Shown piece by piece: positions 39,232-48,368 of a stretch of 49,096 nt of DNA. The stretch is taken from NCBI GenBank assembly GCA_913775315.1, contig CAJYIX010000021.1, positions 1 through 49,096 on the forward strand, given 5' to 3'. This stretch comes from an uncultured Sphingomonas sp. (GTDB lineage Bacteria; Pseudomonadota; Alphaproteobacteria; Sphingomonadales; Sphingomonadaceae). A program made the position numbers and the translations under genes. The stretch's first letter is position 1, and each line of letters starts with the position of its first letter. The notes under the pieces are model-generated. The model made no database searches. It had not been told where the DNA came from and saw only the letters and a program-made list of their open reading frames with translations.

Positions 39232-41109
39232 ATGAGCCTTTCGCCTGCCTTTCTCGACGAGGTGCGCGCGCGCACCACGCTGTCGGTGCTGGTTGGCCGC
39301 ACGGTCAAGCTCCAGCGTGCAGGCCGCGAGCATCGTGCCTGCTGCCCCTTCCATAACGAGAAGTCGCCGAGCTTCTACGTCAACGACGACAAGGGCTTCT
39401 ATCATTGCTTCGGCTGCGGCGCGCATGGCGACGCGATCCGCTGGCTGACCGAGCATCAGGGCCTGCCCTTCATCGATGCGGTCAAGGATCTGGCGCAGGC
39501 GGCGGGCCTCGACATGCCCGCCCCCGATCGCCGCGCCGCCGAAAAGGCGGAGCGCGCGAAATCGCTGCACGACGTCATGGCGGCAGCGGCCAAATGGTTC
39601 GAGGACCAGCTCTGGGGCCTGGGCGGCGAGGAGGCGCGCGCGCTGCTCGAAAAGCGCGGCGTCCGTGCCGACACCGCCCGCGCGTTCGGTCTTGGCTTCG
39701 CGCCGGACAGCCGCGGGCAGCTTCGCAAGGCGCTGGCCGAGTTCGGCGATGCGATGCTGGTCGAATGCGGTCTTTTGATCCAGGTCGACGGCAAGGAGCC
39801 ATACGACCGCTTCCGCGGGCGGCTGATGATCCCGATCCGCGACCCGCGCGGGCGCGTGATCGCGTTCGGCGGCCGGATCATCGGCGCGGGTGAGCCGAAA
39901 TACCTGAATTCGCCGGAGACGCCGCTCTTCGACAAGGGCCGCACGCTCTACAATCTCGACCGAGCAGGTGCCGCCGCGCGCAAGGCGGGCCGCGTGATCG
40001 CGGTCGAAGGCTATATGGACGTAATCGCCCTAGCCCAGGCCGGCTTCGGCGAGGCGGTCGCCCCGCTCGGCACCGCGCTGACCGAGGCGCAGCTCGAACG
40101 GCTGTGGCGCATGGTCGACGTGCCGATCCTGTGCTTCGACGGCGATAGTGCCGGGCAGAAGGCGGGCATTCGCGCAGCCGAACGCGCGCTGCCGATGCTG
40201 GCGCCGGGCCGCAGCCTGAGCTTCGTGACGCTCCCTGCCGGGCAGGACCCCGACGACCTCGTCCGCACCGCCGGCGCGGGCGCGATGGAGGCGCTGCTCG
40301 CCGCGCCCGAACCGTTGGTCGAGCGGCTGTGGCGTCACGCTGCCGAAGAGCCGACGAACACGCCGGAGGAGCGCGCCGGCCTTCGCGCGCGGCTCGCCGA
40401 ACAGGCCGACCGCATTGCCGACGCCAATGTGCGCTCCGAATATCACGCCGACTTCAAGCGCCGCTTCTTCGAGACGTTCGCTGCGCGCAAGGCGCCGCCG
40501 CCCCGCACCCCGCAGGGGCCGCGCGGCCGCAATACGGGCCGCGGCTGGCAACCGCCCGAGGCGCCCCCCGGCGACACCGCGCGCGCGGTCGGCACCGGCG
40601 GGATCGACCGCGTGCTTGCCAAGGCGGTGCTTGCCGGGCTGATCCGCCACCCGGCGGAGATCGCGCGGCACATGGAAATCCTTGGTTCGCTCCGGCTCGC
40701 GGACAATGCCCTGGCCCGCGCGTTTGAGGCGGTGATCGATCTGGCGATCGAGGATCAAGCGCTCGACAGCTCCCGCCTGGTCAGCGTCCTGGCGCGATCC
40801 GGCTTCGATCAGGTGGCCGGCGAATTGCTCCGAGCGGACTCGTTGCCTTTCTCATTCACGCATGCTGGCGCCGATCCCGATCGCGCTGCTGCCGACCTTG
40901 ACGAGGCGATCGCAGTCATGGTGACGCTGCCGCGTGTCGAAGCGGCTCTGACCGACGCGACGTCGGCCGTCGGCGCCGGCTGGTCCGAGGAGGCGTGGAC
41001 CCGTCAACAGACGCTCTTGCAAGAACAGCAGCGCTTGAAGGCGCGCCTTGAAACGTTGGCGCATGCCGACGAGGACGGCGACGCGATCGCAAGATCCGCC
41101 GGGCATTGA
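39232..41109 (+). CDS. dnaG: DNA primase
   Basis: Makes RNA primers at the replication fork. The 625-residue protein has the CHC2 zinc finger (Cys38, His41, Cys59, Cys62), a RNA-polymerase-like N-terminal core with GLGFAPDS and FGGRIIGAGEPKYLNSPETP, and the TOPRIM domain (VIAVEGYMDVIALAQAG; LCFDGDSAGQKAG). A Pro/Arg/Gly-rich linker near 430-455 leads to the DnaB-binding C-terminal domain. Start at 39232 gives the standard N-terminus LSPAFLDEVRARTTLS. Upstream of rpoD, as in the common macromolecular synthesis arrangement. Confidence 0.97.
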   Translation: MSLSPAFLDEVRARTTLSVLVGRTVKLQRAGREHRACCPFHNEKSPSFYVNDDKGFYHCFGCGAHGDAIRWLTEHQGLPFIDAVKDLAQAAGLDMPAPDRRAAEKAERAKSLHDVMAAAAKWFEDQLWGLGGEEARALLEKRGVRADTARAFGLGFAPDSRGQLRKALAEFGDAMLVECGLLIQVDGKEPYDRFRGRLMIPIRDPRGRVIAFGGRIIGAGEPKYLNSPETPLFDKGRTLYNLDRAGAAARKAGRVIAVEGYMDVIALAQAGFGEAVAPLGTALTEAQLERLWRMVDVPILCFDGDSAGQKAGIRAAERALPMLAPGRSLSFVTLPAGQDPDDLVRTAGAGAMEALLAAPEPLVERLWRHAAEEPTNTPEERAGLRARLAEQADRIADANVRSEYHADFKRRFFETFAARKAPPPRTPQGPRGRNTGRGWQPPEAPPGDTARAVGTGGIDRVLAKAVLAGLIRHPAEIARHMEILGSLRLADNALARAFEAVIDLAIEDQALDSSRLVSVLARSGFDQVAGELLRADSLPFSFTHAGADPDRAAADLDEAIAVMVTLPRVEAALTDATSAVGAGWSEEAWTRQQTLLQEQQRLKARLETLAHADEDGDAIARSAGH

Positions 41110-41222
41110 GCGCCGGCCCGCCCGATGCGCTTGACCGATGTGACATGATCCCCATATCGCAGGAACAATCGCGGCGCGACGCGCTCATGCGAGTTGCAAA
41201 ATCCGTACTGACAGGCATGTAG

Positions 41223-41246
41223 GGCGCATTCGTTGTATAATGCGCC
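41223..41246 (+). promoter_or_regulatory. rpoD promoter -10 bracketed by an inverted repeat
   Basis: A perfect -10 hexamer TATAAT (41236-41241) lies 27 bases before the rpoD ATG. It overlaps the inverted repeat GGCGCATT-N8-AATGCGCC. No good -35 is at 16-18 bases. A second weak promoter (TTGACC at 41131-41136, ATATCG at 41154) lies upstream; from it the repeat would be transcribed as a hairpin. Confidence 0.5.
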
Positions 41247-41268
41247 GTCGGGTAATCGAGGGCAGTTG

Positions 41269-43299
<2,031 letters not shown>

Positions 43300-43303
43300 C
43301 GTG

Positions 43304-43333
43304 AAGGGCGGTCCTGGCGGGGCCGCCCTTTTT
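43304..43333 (+). terminator. Rho-independent terminator after rpoD
   Basis: AAGGGCGGTCC (43304-43314), loop TGGCG, GGGCCGCCCTT (43320-43330), then a T-run to 43333. Eleven-base stem with one G-T pair, five bases after the rpoD stop. Confidence 0.9.
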
Positions 43334-43402
43334 CGTCGTGCGCTTCGCCCGTTCCGTCCCCCACGCGTTGCGGCGCCGCGATCGGCGGCGAAGGATGCGC
43401 CT

Positions 43403-43801
43403 ATGCTCTGGACAGGATGGACCGCGATGATGATCCAAGCCGCCGCCCCCGCGATCGCGCCCGCCGATCGCGCCGCCATCCTCGACGCCGCGCGTCGCCC
43501 GGTGGCGGAGGAACTGGGCCGTCCGCCGCTGTTCGTTGTCAAGACGCTCAACCGGGACGGCGACTGGGCCTTTCTCTTTGCCGACATGCAGGCGACCGGC
43601 GGCAAACCGTTCGATTATGCGGGCACGAGAAAGGCGCAGGCAGCGCGGCGCGGGCTCGTCTCCCAAGCCTATGCGGCGCTCCTTCGTCGACATGGTGAGC
43701 GGTGGCAGGTCGTCGAGGCGGCGATCGGCCCGACCGACGTCGCGTGGGAAGGCTGGGCGGCCAAGCATGGCGCCCCGGCGGGCCTGTTCGCGCTCGATTG
43801 A
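43403..43801 (+). CDS. Small protein of unknown function, possibly exported
   Basis: Not recognised. The 132-residue product starts with a weakly hydrophobic stretch (MLWTGWTAMMIQAAAPAIA) that could be a short signal peptide. It then has PADRAAILDAARRPVAEELG, a helix, followed by strands PPLFVVKTLNRDGDWAFLFADM and a C-terminal helix with Trp (WQVVEAAIGPTDVAWEGW). Similar small proteins with an RAAILDA...DWAF pattern seem common in sphingomonads. AAGGA lies eight bases before the ATG at 43403; Met at 43427 is an alternative. Confidence 0.6.
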   Translation: MLWTGWTAMMIQAAAPAIAPADRAAILDAARRPVAEELGRPPLFVVKTLNRDGDWAFLFADMQATGGKPFDYAGTRKAQAARRGLVSQAYAALLRRHGERWQVVEAAIGPTDVAWEGWAAKHGAPAGLFALD

Positions 43802-43818
43802 CGCACGACGATACGAAA

Positions 43819-43837
43819 CATATACGCTTCGTATATG
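43819..43837 (+). promoter_or_regulatory. Palindrome over the start codon of the ParD-like gene
   Basis: CATATACG-CTT-CGTATATG, a perfect eight-base inverted repeat; the ATG at 43835-43837 is its last three bases. A second pairing, ATACGAA (43811-43817) with TTCGTAT (43828-43834), overlaps it. No Shine-Dalgarno is visible. This suits an operator for the ribbon-helix-helix protein, or a translational hairpin. Confidence 0.5.
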
Positions 43838-44041
43838 GGTATTGTGAAAATCGATGAGGGACTGCACGCCGAAATCCGGCGCGCCAGCGGCGTGATGTGT
43901 CGGTCGATCAACGCGCAGGCGGAGTTCTGGATGAAGATCGGCATGCTGGCGGAGGCCAATCCGACGCTGTCGTTCAACGAGATCGTTCGCCGCGAACTCG
44001 CCGTGGCCGAGGTCGATCGGCCCGGCCTCGCCGCCGCCTGA
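43835..44041 (+). CDS. ParD-like ribbon-helix-helix protein
   Basis: A 68-residue protein resembling the ParD-like family (antitoxin-like, Pfam ParD_like). The N-terminal strand MGIVKIDEGLHAEIRRAS and helices with SINAQAEFWMKIGMLAEANP and SFNEIVRRELA fit. Family members look like antitoxins of type II systems, but no toxin gene follows: the next gene, after one base, is map. It is likely a DNA-binding regulator, possibly of its own operon through the palindrome over its start. There is no ribosome-binding site, so translation may be leaderless or weak. Confidence 0.75.
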   Translation: MGIVKIDEGLHAEIRRASGVMCRSINAQAEFWMKIGMLAEANPTLSFNEIVRRELAVAEVDRPGLAAA

Positions 44042-44042
44042 C

Positions 44043-44810
44043 ATGGTCAAGACGCCCGACGAGATCGCGCTGATGCGCCATGCCGGCAGGCTGCTGGCGC
44101 AGGTGTTCGAGATGCTCGACACGGCGCCGCTGGCGGGCATGACCACGCTCGAGGTCGATACGCTGGTCGACCGGTACATCACCGACGACTTGGCGGCCCG
44201 CCCCGCGAGCAAGGGGCAATATGGCTATGGCCATGTCCTCAATTGCTCGATCAACGAGGTCGTCTGTCATGGTGTGCCGAGCGCCGACGTGACGCTGCGC
44301 GACGGCGATATCGTCAACCTCGACATCACGCTGGAAAAGGACGGTTTCATCGCCGATTCGAGCAAGACCTACGTCATCGGCGATCCCGGGCCCGCCGCGC
44401 GCCGACTGGTCAAGGTGACGCAGGAGGCGATGTGGAAGGGCATCGGCGCGGTCCGCCCGGGCGCGCGGCTCGGCGATGTCGGCCACGCGATCGAGCGCCA
44501 CGCCAAGCGTCACGGCTATTCGATCGTCCGCGACTATTGCGGCCACGGCATTGGCCGGGAAATGCACGAGGAACCGTCGGTGCCCGCGTTCGGCCGCCCC
44601 GGTACGGGACTGGTCCTTCGCGAGGGCATGACGTTCACGATCGAACCGATGCTCAATCAGGGGACGCGGCGCACCGTCACGCTGGACGACGAATGGACCG
44701 TGGTCACCGCCGACAGCCGACTTTCCGCGCAATTCGAGCACACCGTCGCCGTGACCGCGACCGGCGTCGAGGTGTTGACGCTACGCAAGGGCGAACGCGC
44801 CGCGGGCTAG
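44043..44810 (+). CDS. map: Methionine aminopeptidase, type I
   Basis: Removes the initiator methionine from nascent proteins. The 255-residue protein has the pita-bread fold signatures: DGDIVNLDITLEKDGFIADSS (metal Asp residues), GHGIGREMHEEPSVPAF (metal His), MTFTIEPML (Glu) and the C-terminal FEHTVAVT (Glu). It starts one base after the stop of the ParD-like gene and is therefore coupled to it. No SH3-like N-terminal extension is present, as in bacterial type Ia enzymes. Confidence 0.96.
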   Translation: MVKTPDEIALMRHAGRLLAQVFEMLDTAPLAGMTTLEVDTLVDRYITDDLAARPASKGQYGYGHVLNCSINEVVCHGVPSADVTLRDGDIVNLDITLEKDGFIADSSKTYVIGDPGPAARRLVKVTQEAMWKGIGAVRPGARLGDVGHAIERHAKRHGYSIVRDYCGHGIGREMHEEPSVPAFGRPGTGLVLREGMTFTIEPMLNQGTRRTVTLDDEWTVVTADSRLSAQFEHTVAVTATGVEVLTLRKGERAAG

Positions 44811-44891
44811 GAGCCGGATCATCCAGGTGGACGATTGCCGGCGACGCGCGGCGCGCGCATCTAGGCCGCCTTGCAGTTCGGAGGCGCCGCG

Positions 44892-45689
44892 ATGGAGAAT
44901 GACGGGAACCCGATCGATGCCAAGGTCCCCGCCGTCACGCTGGGCTTCTGGATCATCAAGATTCTCGCGACGACGCTCGGCGAAACGGGGGGTGATGCCG
45001 TCAGCATGACGTGGCTGGGCGAAACGACGCCCGACGCCGGCTCGGGCGGAATCAATGGCTATCTGGTCGGCACCGCGATCTTCGGACTGCTGCTGGCCGC
45101 CCTGGCGACGATCCAGGTTGCTGCACGGCGGTTCAATCCATGGCTTTATTGGGCAACGATCATCGCTTCGACCACGGCGGGGACGACGCTGGCGGACTTT
45201 ACCACACGATCCCTCGGTGTCGGCTATCCGGGCGGGTCCATGCTGTTGCTGAGCCTGGTGCTATTGTCGCTCGCCGGTTGGTATCGGGCGGTCGGGACCA
45301 TCGACGTCAATCGGATCGCAACGCGCCGGGCGGAAGCATTCTACTGGATCACCATCACATTTTCGCAGACGCTGGGTACTGCGCTTGGCGATTGGGGGGC
45401 TGACGGCCGGCTCGGCTATTCGGGGGCTGCGCTGGTCTTCGGGGGCGCCTTGGCGATCCTGGGGGGCCTGTACCTTTTGACGAACCTCTCGCGCGTCATG
45501 CTCTTCTGGGCTGCATTCATCTTGACCCGACCGCTGGGCGCAACGGTCGGCGATTTCCTGGACAAACCAGTGGCGAAGGGCGGTCTCGATCTCAGCCGTC
45601 CCCTGGCGACGGCTGTGCTCGGCAGTGCGATCGTCGCGATGATCCTGCTTACCCCGCAAAAGGCGGGCGCTCATGGACGCGCTCAGTAA
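44892..45689 (+). CDS. DUF347-repeat membrane protein (COG4705-like)
   Basis: A 265-residue inner-membrane protein of unknown function. Four internal repeats are visible, each a helix with a T-x-G-x(2-3)-[GA]-D motif: TLGETGGDAVS, TAGTTLADF, TLGTALGDW and PLGATVGDF, separated by further hydrophobic helices (about nine in all). The repeated acidic residues in membrane segments suggest ion or small-molecule binding (inference). Start at 44892 is set by GGAGG seven bases upstream. Codon use is a little less GC-biased than neighbours, which may indicate transfer. It overlaps the convergent exported gene by seven bases. Confidence 0.75.
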   Translation: MENDGNPIDAKVPAVTLGFWIIKILATTLGETGGDAVSMTWLGETTPDAGSGGINGYLVGTAIFGLLLAALATIQVAARRFNPWLYWATIIASTTAGTTLADFTTRSLGVGYPGGSMLLLSLVLLSLAGWYRAVGTIDVNRIATRRAEAFYWITITFSQTLGTALGDWGADGRLGYSGAALVFGGALAILGGLYLLTNLSRVMLFWAAFILTRPLGATVGDFLDKPVAKGGLDLSRPLATAVLGSAIVAMILLTPQKAGAHGRAQ

Positions 45690-46015
45690 CCTCCATGCTG
45701 GCTGCCCGGATAAAACCATTCGAACGTGCGGCCGAGGTCGGTCGTGGAGAACACGACGTAGCCGCGGTTGCGTTCGAAGCCCATCGCCGGCTTGCCGTCG
45801 AGCCGACCCGACCACCAGCCCGTCTGCGCCCGCCCGACAAAGGTCACGCGGCGACCATTAGCCAGGTCGAAGCGCAGCGTGCGGACGCCGGCTGCGGTCG
45901 AAAAGGTGACGCGGCAATCCCGCGCCGGGCCGTGGTCGACGACGCAGCGCACCCGCTCCGGCGTCTGCGCGGCCGTGGGTGCCGCCAGCAGCATCGCGGC
46001 GACAGCGAACCGCAT
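45683..46015 (-). CDS. Small exported protein, candidate immunity partner of the adjacent LysM hydrolase
   Basis: Not recognised by family. The 110-residue protein has a Sec signal ([17 protein letters not shown]), a likely disulfide (CVVDHGPARDC), and a beta-rich body (VTFSTAAGVRTLRFDLANG; GFERNRGYVVFSTTDLGRTF). Its ATG overlaps the stop of the LysM/lysozyme gene (TGATG), so the two are translated together. A signal-bearing small protein coupled to a cell-wall hydrolase that lacks one fits an immunity protein in the periplasm (inference). An alternative is an unrelated periplasmic protein. Confidence 0.7.
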   Translation of the reverse strand: MRFAVAAMLLAAPTAAQTPERVRCVVDHGPARDCRVTFSTAAGVRTLRFDLANGRRVTFVGRAQTGWWSGRLDGKPAMGFERNRGYVVFSTTDLGRTFEWFYPGSQHGGY

Positions 46016-47328
46016 CAGTTCGCGATCTCCCGCGCCCGCGCCGCCCGGCGCACCGCTTCGCCCGCGCTGTCCGCCGGGCGCTCGTAGAGGCGCGTGACGA
46101 TCGACGCCGCCTCCCCCGCCTCGGTCGCGCCGCGCAGGGCATTGCCCGCACCGCGCTCGCTTCCGGTCAGTTCGTGCTGGATGAAGCGGAGCTGCTCGGC
46201 AAAGGTCGACTGGCGGATGTCCTTGCCCGCCCATTCGCGGAAATCGGCCTGACGCGGCCCTTCCCATTGGGCAAGGCCATAGCCCGGCCCGCCGCCGATC
46301 TGGCGGATGTTCGCCTCCATGCCGCTTTCGGCGTCGAGGTTAGCGACGATGCCGATCGCCTGCGCGCGGCGCCAGCCCTGTCCCTCGAAGAAGGTGATGG
46401 CTTGGTCGATGCGCTGCTGGTGCGTACCCTGGCCGGTCGGGGCCGCAGCGCCGGCACCGCCGGTCTGTGCAGCCTGATTGTTCGCACCGCCGGGCGCGCG
46501 CAGGATGACCGCGCCGTGGTCGAGCGCCCAGGAGAGGTTGTTCTCGCTGATCTTCTGCGTGCCGTCGGCATTGACGTTGTTCGATCCGATCATTCTGCCG
46601 CCGCCGGCATAGATTTCGGTGTGCGACACGCCACCGCCCTGGATGATGACCACATCGCCGGGCTTGGCATCGGCGGGATCGACCGCGGTCCAGCCGGCAT
46701 CGCGCAAGTTCGAATTGAGCTGCGCGACCGAATCGGTGCGCAGGCCTTTGCCCATCACCCCCGCCTCGATCAGCACCCCCGACACGAAGTTCGCGCAGCA
46801 CACGTTCGCGGGCACGTTCGGGTTCATCGGCAGGTCGTCGGTCGTATCGCGCCGCAGTTCGGAGGCGTTGCGGCCCAGATACTGGCGGGCGGTGTCATAG
46901 ACGTTGCTCGTCCCGCCGCCCCGCGGCCCCTGCCCCGGATCGACACCCCCGACCGCGCCCGTCCCGCCATTGCCGCCACCAAGGCTGAGCCGCTGGCCGG
47001 GATAGATGAGGTCGGGGTTGGAAATCCCATTGCTTCGCGCCAGCGTCGCCACATCGGCCCCGAACCGCTCGGCGATGCCCGACAATGTGTCGCCACGCTC
47101 GACCGTATAGCTGCCGCGCGCCTGTCCGCCGCCGGGGATCGCCAACTGCTCGCCCGGGCGGATCAGGTTGGGATTGTCGATCTGTCCGTTGGCGGCGAGC
47201 AGCGCGCCGAGCGAGACGCCGTGCGCCGACGCGATCTCGGTCAGCGTATCGCCGGGTTTGACCGTGTAGTTCGCCGACGGGGCGGAGATGGCGGCGCTGT
47301 TGTCCTGTGCGGCGGCAATGCGGGTCAT
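46015..47328 (-). CDS. LysM protein with amidase-like and phage-tail-lysozyme-like domains
   Basis: A 437-residue predicted peptidoglycan hydrolase. Two LysM domains lie at about 20-66 ([20 protein letters not shown]) and 74-117 ([17 protein letters not shown]). A Gly-rich linker leads to an NlpC/CHAP-like domain (about 143-280) with Cys177/178 (VCCANFVSG) and His236 (VSHTEIY). The C-terminal domain (about 303-437) resembles phage tail lysozymes, with candidate catalytic Glu334 ([11 protein letters not shown]). There is no N-terminal signal peptide, so export would need a specialised system or lysis. The start at 47328 has GGAGAGG upstream. Coupled to the small exported gene downstream and divergent from the lipase gene. 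Confidence 0.85.
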   Translation of the reverse strand: MTRIAAAQDNSAAISAPSANYTVKPGDTLTEIASAHGVSLGALLAANGQIDNPNLIRPGEQLAIPGGGQARGSYTVERGDTLSGIAERFGADVATLARSNGISNPDLIYPGQRLSLGGGNGGTGAVGGVDPGQGPRGGGTSNVYDTARQYLGRNASELRRDTTDDLPMNPNVPANVCCANFVSGVLIEAGVMGKGLRTDSVAQLNSNLRDAGWTAVDPADAKPGDVVIIQGGGVSHTEIYAGGGRMIGSNNVNADGTQKISENNLSWALDHGAVILRAPGGANNQAAQTGGAGAAAPTGQGTHQQRIDQAITFFEGQGWRRAQAIGIVANLDAESGMEANIRQIGGGPGYGLAQWEGPRQADFREWAGKDIRQSTFAEQLRFIQHELTGSERGAGNALRGATEAGEAASIVTRLYERPADSAGEAVRRAARAREIAN

Positions 47329-47485
47329 GGCGACCTCTCCCGAACCTTAACTGATGGGCCGACGCTACGCCCGTCACCCGGCCGGCGGGATAGTCGCCGC
47401 GACTAGCGCCCTAATCGAAACGCTTATGTCGGCGCCGCCGCCGCTCCCCTAGCCTTCGGTCATCAGGTTCAGGAAAGGATCCGCC

Positions 47486-48316
47486 ATGATCGACGCCGCA
47501 GCCCGCATCGCCCCGGCATCCTGGCAGCCGATCGCTCCCGCCGCACCGCTGCTCGCCGCGGCGGCCGCGCCGCGGGCGGCGGCGGCCAATGACGGGCTGA
47601 CCCCCGACCATGTCCGGACGAACGCCGCCCTCTCGGCCGATGTCTATCGCGCCGAACCGACCCCGCCCGCCGGCTACCGCGTGGCGAGCGCGGCCGATCT
47701 CGACCGGCTGGGGGTGTCGCCGGAAATGCTCGAGCAGCCCGGCTCTTCGTTTAGGGCGCGCGTCTATGTGTCGGGCGACTCCTATGTAGTCGCCTTTCGC
47801 GGGTCGCAGACGGGCGAGGACTGGAAGAACAACGTTCAGCAGGCGCTCGGCCTCAATTCGGAAAGCTATGCCAAGGCGCTCGAAATCGGCAAGGCGATCG
47901 CGCGGGTCGATGCCGATGTGAGCTTCACCGGCCACTCGCTTGGCGGTGGCCTCGCGTCCGCCGCGGCGGTGGCGAGCGGGCGGGAGGCGGTGACCTTCAA
48001 CGCCTCCGGTCTGTCGGACAGGACGATCGCCGGCGCGCGGTCGATCGCAAGCGCGAATGGCCGCGGCGCGGCCTCCGTCGACGCCTTCTACGTCCCGGGC
48101 GAGGCCCTGCACCTGATCCAGGAGGGCGGTGACCGCGCCATCGGCTTCACGCTCGGCGGCATTGCCGGCGGTGCGCTGGCTGACGCGCCCGAGGCGTACG
48201 GCACGCAGCATGCCCTGCCCGACGTCCGCCCCGCCGACCGCAACTGGTTCGAGGGGTTGAACCCGATCGACCGCCACGGCATCGACTGGGTGGTGGCAGG
48301 CGCAGGCGCGCTCTGA
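47486..48316 (+). CDS. Lipase-like alpha/beta hydrolase without signal peptide
   Basis: A 276-residue predicted esterase or phospholipase of the class 3 lipase/Mbeg1-like group. The nucleophile elbow FTGHSLGGG gives Ser151; Asp199 (SVDAFY) and His264 (PIDRHGID) are candidate triad partners, and FRGSQTGEDW (104-113) resembles the lipase oxyanion region. The N-terminus is Ala/Pro-rich (residues 1-36) but lacks the basic-hydrophobic pattern of a Sec signal. The ribosome-binding site AAGGA is well placed. It is followed after 52 bases by an ankyrin lipoprotein gene, the arrangement of a toxin-immunity pair (inference). Confidence 0.78.
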   Translation: MIDAAARIAPASWQPIAPAAPLLAAAAAPRAAAANDGLTPDHVRTNAALSADVYRAEPTPPAGYRVASAADLDRLGVSPEMLEQPGSSFRARVYVSGDSYVVAFRGSQTGEDWKNNVQQALGLNSESYAKALEIGKAIARVDADVSFTGHSLGGGLASAAAVASGREAVTFNASGLSDRTIAGARSIASANGRGAASVDAFYVPGEALHLIQEGGDRAIGFTLGGIAGGALADAPEAYGTQHALPDVRPADRNWFEGLNPIDRHGIDWVVAGAGAL

Positions 48317-48368
48317 CGACTCCCCGAGGCGGTGGCCCACGCATCCGCCCGACGATGAGAGGCGCGAT

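Noticed and set aside
41208-41213. CTGACA as the -35 of the rpoD TATAAT
   Set aside because: The spacing to the -10 is 22 bases, too long for a normal sigma70 promoter.
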